Below, piece by piece: positions 19,120-28,533 of a DNA stretch of 45,041 nt. The notes under the pieces were generated by a model. The model saw only the letters and a list, made by a program, of their open reading frames with translations. It had not been told where the DNA came from and ran no database searches. Both the position numbers and the translations under genes were made by a program. Where the stretch lies: assembly GCF_037949285.1 (NCBI RefSeq), contig NZ_CP149930.1:1-45041 (forward strand), read 5' to 3'. Source of the DNA: Thioclava sp. GXIMD4216. Lineage in GTDB: Bacteria; Pseudomonadota; Alphaproteobacteria; Rhodobacterales; Rhodobacteraceae. Numbering within the stretch: position 1 is the first letter of the stretch; the number at the start of each line of letters is the position of its first letter.

Positions 19120-22100
19120 TTGGAGCCTGACCTATTGCTCTTCCAGTTTTCTGAATATCAATCAAAGTTCTTTGCGCACCACCTGACATCCGAAGGCATT
19201 CAGGAAGAAGACGCTCTGACGCAGTCCCTCTCAGCAGCCAAGGTGGACCTCAACCCTCACCAAGTGGATGCTGCGACATTTGCCCTACGCTCTCCATTGT
19301 CGAAGGGCGTTCTTCTGGCTGATGAAGTCGGCTTGGGAAAGACAATCGAAGCTGCACTGGTCATTAGCCAGCGCTGGTGGGAACGTGAGAGAAACATTCT
19401 CCTCATCGTCCCTGCTTCTCTGCGCAAGCAGTGGGCGACCGAGCTGCGTGAAAAATTCTCGCTGCCATCGTTCATTCTTGATGCCAAACGCGTCAAAGAC
19501 CTTGAGAAAGAAGGCACTCCGAACCCTGTAGGGCGCGGAGAAGGCATCATCATCGTCTCCTACGAGTACGCCGCACGAATTGCAGACATTCTGCGACGTA
19601 CGCCCTGGAGCCTCGTGGTTTTCGACGAAGCTCATAAGCTGCGTAACGTCTACAAGGCCGCCGAAAACTCTCGGGCTTCGGTTCTGCGCAAGGCGCTCGC
19701 GGGGCGTCAGAAGCTCCTTCTGACTGCGACCCCTCTGCAGAACAACCTGATGGAGCTGTACGGCCTCATCAGCATCATCGACGAAACCTACTTCGGCTCG
19801 GAGCAAGCCTTCCGCAGCGAGTTTGGCGGACGAGAAGGTCTTACCTCTCAGGCCCTGCTCGCGAAACGCCTTGAGCCTATCTGCAAGAGAACCCTGCGCC
19901 GCCAAGTCCAACGCGCTGGCCTGATCAACTACACTAACCGTCTCCCCAAGACGTTCGACTTCACGCCTGGTCGACTGGAAACCGACCTCTACGAAAAGGT
20001 TTCCGAGTATCTCCAAGACCCCAGCACCATCGCCTTGGGGCAGAACGGGCGTCATCTGGTGACGCTCATGCTGCGCAAGATCCTTGGATCTTCCTCCTTC
20101 GCCGTAATGCAGACCCTCGACAAGATGATCCGCAGGCTTGAGGCGAAGCGCGTCGTCGGGGCGGACACGCTCGATGACCTTGATGGCTTCAGCGACGAAG
20201 CCGAAGACTGGCGCGAAGCGGATTCCGGTTCGGAAGCCGACGCGATCGAGGACGACACCGAAGATGCAGAGCGCGTCGATCCCGCTCAGCTCGAAGCGGA
20301 AATCAAGCGGCTCACCCAGTACCGCGATCTGGCCGCATCCATCTCGGACAACGCAAAAGGCAAGGCGCTTCTGGACTGCCTGCCGAACGTGCTCGACGAG
20401 ATCGTCTCCAAGGGCGGCCAGCGCAAGGCCGTGATCTTCACGGAATCCGTGCGGACCCAGACCTATCTGCGCGATCTGCTCGAACAAAGCGGTTTCGAGG
20501 GACAGACCGTCGTCCTCAATGGCTCCAACTCGGACGCAGACAGCAAGGCCCTCTACAAGGCCTGGCTGGACAAGCACGGCGGCACCAATGTGGTTTCGGG
20601 CTCCAAGACCGCCGACATGAAGGCCGCCATCGTCGATGCCTTCCGCAACGACCGCACCATCCTGATCGCGACCGAGTCCGGGGCCGAGGGCATCAACCTT
20701 CAGTTCTGCTCCCTGCTGATCAACTACGACCTGCCCTGGAACCCGCAGCGGGTCGAACAGCGCATTGGCCGGTGCCATCGCTACGGCCAGAAGATCGACG
20801 TGACCGTCATCAACTTCCTGAACCGGAAGAACCACGCAGAAGCGCGCATCCACCAGCTTCTGGAACAGAAGTTCAAGCTCTTCGAGGGCGTGTTCGGCTC
20901 GTCCGACGAGGTTCTGGGCGTCATTGAGTCCGGCGTCGACATCGAGCGGCGCATCCTCGACATCGTCCAGTCCTGCCGTACCACGGACCAGATCGACGCC
21001 GCTTTCGACCGTCTACAGGAAGAGTTCAGCGTCGAGATCGACGAGGCGAAGAAGAACGCCCGCGACCAGCTGCTGGCCGAGATGGACGACAAGGTGATCG
21101 AGCGGCTTCTCGGCCGGAAAGACGCCGTGCATTCCGCCATCGGCGACTTCAAGCGCGCGCTGCTTGGTGTCGCGCGGGCCGAGCTGCCGAAGGCCCGCTT
21201 CCACGACGACCATGCGCAGCGCTTCGATTACGGGGGCGAAACCTGGTCCAGCGAATGGCCCGAGGCCGACGAGCGCGGCTGGCGCTTCTTCCGCCTTGGC
21301 GACGAGGGGCTGGCCGATCAGCTGGTCCAGAAGGCCAAGTCGCGCGATCTGGCCCCTGCAATGCTGCACCTCGATTATAGCGCCTATCAGGGCAACATGG
21401 GCGACGTGGCCCTGCTTAGGGGGCAGTCGGGCTGGATGCGCGTGGCGCGGGTCCGGCTGAAAACCCCGGCCAAGGTCTATGACGAGCTGGTCTTCGCAGC
21501 CTTCAGCGACAGCGGCACGGCCATCGACCCGGAAACCGCTTCCCGGATGCTCTATGTCCCGGCGACGACCGAGGGCCTTGGCGCGGACACCCTGCCGGAA
21601 GGCGACCTGAAGGTCGCCCGCACGGTGCTCAGTGTTGTGATCCCCCAGCTCAGCAAGGAAGTGTCCTCGATCCGCGTTCTCAACGATCCAAGGGTGATCG
21701 AACGCATCGCGGAAGCAGCCATTGTAGCACAGAAACCCGAAGAAGGTTTCCTTCCCAGTATCACGAAGGAAAAGGCCGTCGCGGTCGCTCAGGAGCTGTG
21801 CAAGAACTTCGTAGAGCGGACCCTCGCGATCCCTGCTCTCACGATCACTCCGCAGCAGCAGGTTTCCTTCGGCTTCAAGCGCTTCGATCTGGACATGAAG
21901 AGCTGGAACTTCCAGCCGTTGTCCAATGAGCTCATGATCCAGGCTCTGCGTACAGAGAAGACATCGCGGATTTCCAGCGAGGATAAGGGTGACACCGCAA
22001 ACCGGCTGGAGGATTACATCGTCGCGCGGCTTATCGACTACCCTGAGATCGACTATGACGCCCATGCTGCCATTTTGTATGATCTGGCTGGGCAGGCAGT

Positions 22101-22836
22101 CATCCAAACCCGCAACCGCTTCGCGGACGACGATGAGCAAACTCGCAGTGTCGTCCGGGGTCATGCGAAGGCGATGGCCGAAAGCATTTTCTCGCAGATG
22201 AAGCAGAATATGTGGCGTGAGCACACGAACTACCGTGTCTCGCTGACATCTGCATTCGGCGAGCTGCGCCCGCAGACCTTCGATACCGCCGGTACGAGAT
22301 TCATCCGGGACTTTAAAACACCGCCAGATCAGAAGCAGGAGATCCGGAAGTATATCTTCACTGGATTCGTGAAGGGCTGCTATCAGTATGCGAAGTTCGA
22401 CTCCGATCCAGAACGCAAGCTGGCGATCATCCTTGAAAAAGACAGTTCGGTCCGCCTTTGGATGAAACCTGGTCCCAACCAGTTCAAAATTTTCGATAAT
22501 CACGGTGCGCCGTATCAGCCCGATTTCGTTGTAGAAACCGATACGGGCAAGCTGATCATCGAGGTGAAGCGCCAATCGGAAATGACCGCCGCCGAGGTTC
22601 TGCGTAAGGCAGATGCGGCAAGCCTGTGGTGCCATGTTGCGACGCAAGCCGGTGCAAAGAACGGCGAGAAACCTTGGCATTACCTCCTTGTGCCGGAATC
22701 CGACGTGCAAGAGAACTTCACGGTTTCTGGCCTAGAAGCGACGCACACGCGTGCCCCGGACACCGATCTGCTCAGTCGATATATCTTTGAGGCCCCCTCT
22801 TCCTCAGCCGGGGCGGAAACGGAAGCGGTCGGCTGA
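19120..22836 (+). CDS. SNF2-family helicase with C-terminal PD-(D/E)XK nuclease motif
   Basis: 1,238 aa from a TTG start; the frame is closed by TAA just upstream and no better start exists. Helicase core: LADEVGLGKT (about residues 66-75), DEAH (169-172), LLLTATPLQNN (about 199-209), and motifs V/VI TESGAEGINLQ…QRIGRCHRYGQ (about 517-557). This is the Swi2/Snf2-RapA group that moves along duplex DNA. A long central region follows. Near the C-terminus P1134-D1135, then E1148-V-K1150, with surrounding hydrophobic strands, form a PD-(D/E)XK nuclease signature. A duplex translocase fused to a nuclease suggests a restriction-like antiviral enzyme. DISARM-type partners (drmA/B/C, methylase) are absent. 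The middle third is visibly more GC-rich than the ends, hinting at recombination. Confidence 0.88.
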   Translation: MEPDLLLFQFSEYQSKFFAHHLTSEGIQEEDALTQSLSAAKVDLNPHQVDAATFALRSPLSKGVLLADEVGLGKTIEAALVISQRWWERERNILLIVPASLRKQWATELREKFSLPSFILDAKRVKDLEKEGTPNPVGRGEGIIIVSYEYAARIADILRRTPWSLVVFDEAHKLRNVYKAAENSRASVLRKALAGRQKLLLTATPLQNNLMELYGLISIIDETYFGSEQAFRSEFGGREGLTSQALLAKRLEPICKRTLRRQVQRAGLINYTNRLPKTFDFTPGRLETDLYEKVSEYLQDPSTIALGQNGRHLVTLMLRKILGSSSFAVMQTLDKMIRRLEAKRVVGADTLDDLDGFSDEAEDWREADSGSEADAIEDDTEDAERVDPAQLEAEIKRLTQYRDLAASISDNAKGKALLDCLPNVLDEIVSKGGQRKAVIFTESVRTQTYLRDLLEQSGFEGQTVVLNGSNSDADSKALYKAWLDKHGGTNVVSGSKTADMKAAIVDAFRNDRTILIATESGAEGINLQFCSLLINYDLPWNPQRVEQRIGRCHRYGQKIDVTVINFLNRKNHAEARIHQLLEQKFKLFEGVFGSSDEVLGVIESGVDIERRILDIVQSCRTTDQIDAAFDRLQEEFSVEIDEAKKNARDQLLAEMDDKVIERLLGRKDAVHSAIGDFKRALLGVARAELPKARFHDDHAQRFDYGGETWSSEWPEADERGWRFFRLGDEGLADQLVQKAKSRDLAPAMLHLDYSAYQGNMGDVALLRGQSGWMRVARVRLKTPAKVYDELVFAAFSDSGTAIDPETASRMLYVPATTEGLGADTLPEGDLKVARTVLSVVIPQLSKEVSSIRVLNDPRVIERIAEAAIVAQKPEEGFLPSITKEKAVAVAQELCKNFVERTLAIPALTITPQQQVSFGFKRFDLDMKSWNFQPLSNELMIQALRTEKTSRISSEDKGDTANRLEDYIVARLIDYPEIDYDAHAAILYDLAGQAVIQTRNRFADDDEQTRSVVRGHAKAMAESIFSQMKQNMWREHTNYRVSLTSAFGELRPQTFDTAGTRFIRDFKTPPDQKQEIRKYIFTGFVKGCYQYAKFDSDPERKLAIILEKDSSVRLWMKPGPNQFKIFDNHGAPYQPDFVVETDTGKLIIEVKRQSEMTAAEVLRKADAASLWCHVATQAGAKNGEKPWHYLLVPESDVQENFTVSGLEATHTRAPDTDLLSRYIFEAPSSSAGAETEAVG

Positions 22837-23061
22837 GCATTCGTCGCTCCTTCTCTCCGGCCTATAGTCTCGGAACAGTTCGCCTGTTTCCTTCATCTCT
22901 ACGGCCGGAGACGGGCAGCATATCATGGCGGTGTCGAAGCGCCATCAATTCTCAGCTGAGAAAGAAGCCCTCGCCCCTGGAACCGGTCACCGTTAATGAC
23001 CTCCTTCATGGGATCAACAAGAGCGGCTACGCCAGATTGCGGCAAGGGCTGACGGAACTAT
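22837..23061. other. Intergenic stretch with a coding scrap at the recombinase-module boundary
   Basis: A 9-bp inverted repeat (TCTCCGGCC at 22854-22862, GGCCGGAGA at 22903-22911) could act as a transcription stop after the helicase gene. On the plus strand about 22960-23085 reads LEPVTVNDLLHGINKSGYARL…, which looks protein-like but has no start and runs into the end of the next gene. It may be a gene remnant cut off by arrival of the recombinase module. Confidence 0.35.
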
Positions 23062-25047
23062 CTATCGAATTTTTCCGATTTTCGGCGGAAGCAGCCCAGA
23101 GGCCACCACCTGCGGCAGGTCATGGAGCCTGTCGAAGGCCGCGAGGTTCCGGGCAAGGGACTGGGCAAGATCAGCGCGGCCATAGGGAGGATTGTGAAGC
23201 GTCGATCGGAGCTTGCTGTGCAGATCCTGGGCCCAGGCTAGGGACACCCCCTCAGGAGCCGTTCCTGGATGCCACGCCAGGATTTTAGGGACGGGATTGT
23301 CCTTTGCACCGAGACCACTTGCCACGACCACTGTTTGGAGCTCCCGCCACGCAGGTGTCCATGGAAGGTCAAGGAACCCGCATAGGCTCTGCAGTTTGCC
23401 AGCATGGATTTTTTTTCGAGGTTCATGCTTGCCCAGATCGAGGTTCGACAAGTCCGTGCGCAGTAGATCTGTGAGAGTAATATCCGGGCGGCCAAGCGCA
23501 TCAGCGACAACCCCGACCGTGACGCGGGTATTGCGCCGTGTAGGTGGTGCCGCGTTCATGCAGTCGAGGAGTTCATCAAGGTCGGCGGCGCAGCTTTCAG
23601 GAACGCCGCCGTGTGTCCGGCCCGTCCGAACATCCGGCAAAGAGTGGTGGAACATGGCATAGCGTGGATCGTCTTGACCCAAGGCGCGCAGATGGCGCAC
23701 GGCATTTCTAAAACGGGCTTGCTCGGCAGTGGCTGTGTCCGCTTCTAGGGCTCTGAAAACCTCCTGAGTCAGATCTTCGGGTGCATGTCCTGCTGCCAGA
23801 CAACGAGCCTTGAGTGGTGCGAGGGTGGCGCCTACCTTTGAGGCACTCCATCCTCGGGCGCGAAACGCCGCGTAGAGATCTTTCCAGCCATGGTGTGCCT
23901 GGGTAGCAGCCTTACAGGTCTGTGGCTCTTCAGGAGCAAGCGCGGCTTTGCGGCGTGGAATATAGCGAATTCCCAAGGGCTGTGGGGGCAGTGCTGTTTC
24001 CGGAAGGATGCCCCGCAATGCATCGAACTGCGTGCAGCCTTTACGGCACACGGCAGGCATCGAATTCTGTTTGTAGGACCGCATGATGTCGGTCACGTCC
24101 TCGGCTGTGATCCGTGATGGCGCGATCCCCTTGGCTGCCGCAGGTTTCCCGATAGCCCAAATTTCGCTAGTCTTGCAGCCGGCGGCGCGGGCGGCTGTTC
24201 GGAGGTCGGCCCAAGCCTGTTCGACAGCGTTCAGGTGTGGATTGGGTCCGCCAAGGTCTCGCAGTAGTTGCATCACGTATATCCGAAGAACACCTTTGGT
24301 GATGGAAGGCAGGTCTAGACTTTCAGGATTTGGCAGGTTTGGAAGGTTATTTCGGAGGTCCTCCAAAGTATCGGTCTCTCCGTTAAGTCGTCCTGCCGCT
24401 AGGCACAGCCGGTTAAGGTAATCTAGCGCATTTACGCTTTTCCGAGCGGTAAGCGTAGCCCGCCACTCGCGCAAGTCGGGAGCCATTGTCACGAGACTGA
24501 AGTGATTGTGTGACTTCGGTAATCTGGCGGGCTTTTCAATCGGAAGCAGGCCAGTTCGCAGTGCCAGATCATTGTCGAATAGTCTTAAGAATGAAGCGAA
24601 CCCTGCGCGGAACCTCTGTTTTTCTAACATGGTAAGGGCGCCAAAACATTCGCGGACCAATGCCCCGGACACCTCGCACGGTAATGTCCCTGCTGGCAGA
24701 TGATTTCGAAAATCATAAAGCGTTGTGCTTCTTTTCTTGGATCCCAGAATTTCTGCGCGGCCAAGGGAGACCCATGGATCCCCATCCACGTCGCCCGGGT
24801 CAGAAAGCAATTGTGCATCAAGGATGGCCTTGCGCCACGCTTGATACTGTGGCTGGCCCATTGCAATCTTAGGTTTATTGTGCAGGGGATAGGACTGTGC
24901 AAACTGCGGAGCCGAGTAATCGAGCATCTTAACCGGGATCCCTTCGAAGGCGGCCAGCTGTTCGATCGCGACGAGCGTCGCGAAGGCCTGATCTCCGGAA
25001 AGAAGTTGTTCCGCCTCGAGGGCCGCATGGATATCGCAAAGCTTCAT
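23062..25047 (-). CDS. Third protein of a three-gene recombination module (TnpC-like position)
   Basis: A 661-aa protein, last of three overlapping minus-strand genes (4-base ATGA overlap with the preceding gene). I see no complete tyrosine-recombinase signature: there is no clear HxxR box or C-terminal catalytic Tyr. It is helical and basic, with paired Trp/Arg-rich segments (…HHGWKDLYAAFRARGWSASKVGATLAPLKARC… and …WTPAWRELQTVVVASGLG…) that could bind DNA. By analogy with Tn554, where two recombinases act with an accessory protein, it may be a DNA-binding partner; alternatively it is a very divergent recombinase. Function is inferred from operon position only. Confidence 0.6.
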   Translation of the reverse strand: MKLCDIHAALEAEQLLSGDQAFATLVAIEQLAAFEGIPVKMLDYSAPQFAQSYPLHNKPKIAMGQPQYQAWRKAILDAQLLSDPGDVDGDPWVSLGRAEILGSKKRSTTLYDFRNHLPAGTLPCEVSGALVRECFGALTMLEKQRFRAGFASFLRLFDNDLALRTGLLPIEKPARLPKSHNHFSLVTMAPDLREWRATLTARKSVNALDYLNRLCLAAGRLNGETDTLEDLRNNLPNLPNPESLDLPSITKGVLRIYVMQLLRDLGGPNPHLNAVEQAWADLRTAARAAGCKTSEIWAIGKPAAAKGIAPSRITAEDVTDIMRSYKQNSMPAVCRKGCTQFDALRGILPETALPPQPLGIRYIPRRKAALAPEEPQTCKAATQAHHGWKDLYAAFRARGWSASKVGATLAPLKARCLAAGHAPEDLTQEVFRALEADTATAEQARFRNAVRHLRALGQDDPRYAMFHHSLPDVRTGRTHGGVPESCAADLDELLDCMNAAPPTRRNTRVTVGVVADALGRPDITLTDLLRTDLSNLDLGKHEPRKKIHAGKLQSLCGFLDLPWTPAWRELQTVVVASGLGAKDNPVPKILAWHPGTAPEGVSLAWAQDLHSKLRSTLHNPPYGRADLAQSLARNLAAFDRLHDLPQVVASGLLPPKIGKIR

Positions 25048-26522
25048 GAAGCTGTCCTGTTGTTGGTATTTAGGTTTGAAATGGCAATGAGAAGCTCTGT
25101 CGGCATTAGCGTCTCACGCCGCGTTGCTGTTGCCTCTTGGACGCGCTCCACGGCCACCTGCCGTACACGCCGCGCCTGATATTTCTTGACCGTTTGCGGC
25201 GATGTCTGATGTGCGATGACCATCGCATCACGCGTGCCTTGTTCGCCGCGGCTGATTGCCTGATCGCTGTGCAGCATCGTGCGGGTCGTGGTGAAGGAAT
25301 TTCCGGTCTGTTCCTTGAACACACGCGGAATGTATGTTGGGCTCGGCTGAGAGCCGTCAGCGTGCATGATCAGTGGGCGACCTGAGGCGCAAACCTGCTT
25401 GCGCAGCGCGGGCAGGTACCTGAAGTCGAAATCGCCTTGCACCACGGCATCAACGTAACGGCCGAACGTCGGCTCCAGCGGTACCACGAGGGGGTCGGGC
25501 GACCGGTGCCGCGTCTTGCGGATCTGTGTGTTGATGATCCATGCCCCGCCTTGCCAGATCAGGGTCTCGCCAAGGATGAGAGCCGCATCGGCGTTGCGCA
25601 GCGGGACGATACTGTAGAGACCGAGGATCGCGGCGGCGTTGCGCAGCCGGTGCCGGGTTGCCGGAGCTTTCGCGCGGGCCGCCTGGGTGAGCAGGGCATC
25701 GGCACGGTCCAACAGCGTGAGGGTCGTGTTGCCGGTCTCGAGGAGGGCGGCGAACTTGAGCGCGTCCTGGCCTTTTTCAAGTAATTCGTATCGGCCGAGG
25801 CGCTTGCGCAGGTAGCTGAGGTCGGTGTCGGAAATGTCCCCGACGTAGCGCGCAAACCGGTGTAGCTCTTCGACGGTGGCGCGGAGCGTGGCCCAGCGGA
25901 TGCCATGCTCCCGGGCGCGCAGGCGCGCCTCCAGAGCCTCTAGGTATGTCCGGAGGACAGGCTCGGTGAGGCCGATCTCCAACCAAGATTCTCGGGCCGC
26001 CCAGGCCAGTTGGCAGAGCTTTTCCCGCATCCGCAGAAGGATGTGGCGGGCAGGCGCAGCGGCCTTTTCCCCCGGCAGCCCCTGCGCGGCACGCCGCAGA
26101 GCAGCTTGCCACGGCTCCGGGAGGTCCCAGGGATGAACTGACACGCGCCGTGCTCGCGGAGATGGAACACGGGCGCAGGGGTCCCAGACGGAGCCCGTCA
26201 CCTTTTGGCGCGACGGTGCCGAGCAGTCTGCAGGGGAAGTCGGGCGGAGAAGCCGCCGCGCCGCTGCAATATTTTCGAGTTCGGAGGGCAGGATTACCTC
26301 CGCGGCAACGGTCAGCGTCTCGAGCCATGCGCATGGCTCCATGCCGGAACGCTGGGCCCAGGCGGCATAATCCGAGGGGGCCGGCGCGATCGTCGCGGTT
26401 GCCTTGATCTCCTCGAATAGTCGGTCAGCGGCGAGAAGGGCAGGGACGGGCAGATCGTGCAAGCCTTCGATATGCAGAAAGTGCTGCCATACGGGGCTTG
26501 CGAAAATCCGGTCGCGTGTCAT
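25044..26522 (-). CDS. Divergent tyrosine recombinase of the three-gene module
   Basis: A 492-aa protein with a core-binding helical N-terminal half and a recombinase-like C-terminal half. An Arg box (…LYSIVPLRNADAALILGE…, about residue 300-320) is present and the C-terminal box DAMVIAHQTSPQTVKKYQ supplies His and a Tyr (about 450-465). The usual HxxR box reads TTTRTMLHS, so its His is replaced. Catalytic competence is therefore doubtful and it may act as a partner subunit. Its stop overlaps the start of the third gene by 4 bases and its ATG overlaps the stop of the upstream recombinase by 4 bases, which indicates strict co-translation. Confidence 0.75.
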   Translation of the reverse strand: MTRDRIFASPVWQHFLHIEGLHDLPVPALLAADRLFEEIKATATIAPAPSDYAAWAQRSGMEPCAWLETLTVAAEVILPSELENIAAARRLLRPTSPADCSAPSRQKVTGSVWDPCARVPSPRARRVSVHPWDLPEPWQAALRRAAQGLPGEKAAAPARHILLRMREKLCQLAWAARESWLEIGLTEPVLRTYLEALEARLRAREHGIRWATLRATVEELHRFARYVGDISDTDLSYLRKRLGRYELLEKGQDALKFAALLETGNTTLTLLDRADALLTQAARAKAPATRHRLRNAAAILGLYSIVPLRNADAALILGETLIWQGGAWIINTQIRKTRHRSPDPLVVPLEPTFGRYVDAVVQGDFDFRYLPALRKQVCASGRPLIMHADGSQPSPTYIPRVFKEQTGNSFTTTRTMLHSDQAISRGEQGTRDAMVIAHQTSPQTVKKYQARRVRQVAVERVQEATATRRETLMPTELLIAISNLNTNNRTAS

Positions 26523-28423
26523 GTAAGTCGTCCTTCCCGTGCTTTCACAATTTCGGCGCGGCGCCGGGCAGTGTCCTGCTGCACGGCCTGGACCGAGCGC
26601 TTCGCGTCGATCCAGGAGTAGAAGCGTTGGATCGTTGCGACGGTGTCGCCCATGATCCTCGCCAGATCCTCCATCGATCTCCGGCCCTCGTTAATGTCGA
26701 TCGAACAGTAGCCATGACGGAAGTTGTGGGAACTCAGCGGCAGCCCGATCTCGGCAGAGCCTTCTGCCAGCCAAACGTCAAATGTGGCGGTGAGGAAACC
26801 GCTTTCGGTGGTATGGGCACGCTCGATAGGCGGGAACAGGCAGTGCGTTCGTGACGCCTCCGGGAACAGCGGGCGGATCTGCTCCAGGTAGAAGGAGAGG
26901 ATCTCGGGGCCCAGATCTCCTGCACCCCGCTTCCGGATGGTGATCGCCTCGAGCTCTTCGCTGCGCTCACTCAACCGTTTGCCGTTTTTCAATTCTTCGT
27001 TCGGGAATTTGATGACCGCATGCGGATCTCTTTCGGACAAATGGAGCCGGAGCGTCTTGCGCGGTCCGCTATGACGAAGTGAAAGGGTATTCTGACGTCG
27101 ATACGGAGCGCCCTCAAGTGCGATGGCAGCGTAAGCCGCGAGCAGGCCGAACATGCGGGCCCGGCGCAGGAGGTGCTTGGCCTCGCTGCGTGCGTTGTCG
27201 GAAAGCATGCCCATATGCGCGGGATCCGCGAGGAAGGTCAGGTCAAAGCCCTTGGTCTTTGCGGTCGAGAGGGTCTCGAGGGCACGTCTGTAATATTCGA
27301 CATGCTGGATCTGGAAGAGGATCTTCTTTTTGGGGTCGTTCAGAAGCGCTTCGCAGAATCTGCGGGTCTTCCGGCCCATCCGCCGGCCGGCGGCCCGGCC
27401 TTCCTGCAGCCGGGTCATCACCCGCGTCAGCCCGTGCAGGTACTCGGCGGCGTCTGCGGCACCGTTTCGTGCCAACAGACTGGCAAGGTCGATCACATAC
27501 TGGAAGTTCGTGCGCGCCGCGTGGGTCTGCTCACTCGTCCACTTGCCTAGCACGGAATCGATCCGGTCTTGGGTGAAGAGCTCTTCCAGGTCGGGACCCT
27601 TGGGGATGCTCATGCCGGATGTGAGCAGTGTTTCGACGTAGAGGCAGAGCGCAGCGCGATACCGGTAGCGGGCGCTGTCGGACAGGGGCTCGGAGAGATG
27701 CTCGTAGCGCTCGTCCTCGACCTGGGTGCGGGCGGCGCGATCGACCCAGGCCAGAATGGCGGACTGCAGGTGCAGCGGCAACGTCGCGAGGCGCCCTGTT
27801 TTTTTCGGGGCAGGGGTCACCGGACCCGGTGGCAGCAGGTCGCGCAAGCGGGAAAATTTTTGCAGGCTGTCGAGCGTCTTGAGGCTCTTGCGCAGGGTCT
27901 TCCGGCTGTGGGCATCGCGGCCTGCCAACAGCTCGGCGACGGTGTCCGGGGTCAGGTCGGGCGGCGCCATTTGGCGCTCGCGGCAGACATCAATCAGGGC
28001 CGGCAGCGAGGCGCGCTGGATCGGCAGCACAAGCCCGTTGCGCACCAGTATGTCGACGCGTGCGAGCAATGCCGTCCAGGCGTCTTCCCGACTGCGGCGC
28101 TCGGCCTTCTCCGTGGTCGCACCGGTGACGGCCGCGATGAGCCGCCGCGCCGCCCGCCACGACTGTTGGTAGGTATTTTCGGAAATGCCCGCCGCATGGA
28201 TCTGCCTCTTTAGCGCCGGCATCTTGCCGGAGAGCTTCGGCACCTTCCTGTCGAAGAGTTCGAGGTCGGCCGGGAAGCTGTCGAAGTCCGGTCCCTCAAA
28301 GCCGTGGAGCGCCAGGGCGATGCGGGCCTTGCGGGGGTCCTGCCGTTGCGCCGGCGTGCCGTGCGCCTCGATGTGGGCGATGGCGGTCTGCAGCGTGAGC
28401 AGGGTCGGGATCTGGTGCATCAT
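26519..28423 (-). CDS. Tyrosine recombinase, lead gene of the three-gene module
   Basis: About 634 aa from ATG 28423 (MMHQIPTLLTLQ), with GAGG eight bases upstream; an open extension to 28471 lacks a better start. The C-terminal catalytic domain shows a box I Arg (GAPYRRQNTLSLRH), a beta-hairpin Lys region (EELKNGKR), HNFRHGYCS (HxxR) and RIMGDTVATIQRFYSWID with the nucleophilic Tyr. The second conserved His is Asp in MGD. It is long for an integrase because of a large N-terminal helical region. It would integrate, excise or transpose the element together with the two coupled proteins. Confidence 0.85.
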   Translation of the reverse strand: MMHQIPTLLTLQTAIAHIEAHGTPAQRQDPRKARIALALHGFEGPDFDSFPADLELFDRKVPKLSGKMPALKRQIHAAGISENTYQQSWRAARRLIAAVTGATTEKAERRSREDAWTALLARVDILVRNGLVLPIQRASLPALIDVCRERQMAPPDLTPDTVAELLAGRDAHSRKTLRKSLKTLDSLQKFSRLRDLLPPGPVTPAPKKTGRLATLPLHLQSAILAWVDRAARTQVEDERYEHLSEPLSDSARYRYRAALCLYVETLLTSGMSIPKGPDLEELFTQDRIDSVLGKWTSEQTHAARTNFQYVIDLASLLARNGAADAAEYLHGLTRVMTRLQEGRAAGRRMGRKTRRFCEALLNDPKKKILFQIQHVEYYRRALETLSTAKTKGFDLTFLADPAHMGMLSDNARSEAKHLLRRARMFGLLAAYAAIALEGAPYRRQNTLSLRHSGPRKTLRLHLSERDPHAVIKFPNEELKNGKRLSERSEELEAITIRKRGAGDLGPEILSFYLEQIRPLFPEASRTHCLFPPIERAHTTESGFLTATFDVWLAEGSAEIGLPLSSHNFRHGYCSIDINEGRRSMEDLARIMGDTVATIQRFYSWIDAKRSVQAVQQDTARRRAEIVKAREGRLT

Positions 28424-28533
28424 GGTAGGCGCCTCGGGGCAGGAACTGGCGTTACAGGGAGAAAACGGCATTGGCGGGGGAGCGGTAACGAAAGGTCGTG
28501 ATCTTGCAGACCCCGCAAGACGGGGACTGCTTG

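Noticed and set aside
19285..20853. A 522-codon open frame on the minus strand
   Set aside because: It lies entirely inside the SNF2 helicase gene, whose motifs are unmistakable. Its translation is a shadow of GC-rich codons with no recognisable motif.
21013..22710. A 565-codon open frame on the minus strand
   Set aside because: Antisense to the C-terminal half of the helicase-nuclease. No ribosome site or domain.
18503..22836. DISARM-type system
   Set aside because: Only an SNF2 helicase is shared. No drmA, drmB, drmC or methyltransferase gene is present.
23062..28423. Classical RIT element (three tyrosine recombinases of about 300-400 aa)
   Set aside because: The overlapping trio fits, but the proteins are much longer and the third has no visible recombinase active site.
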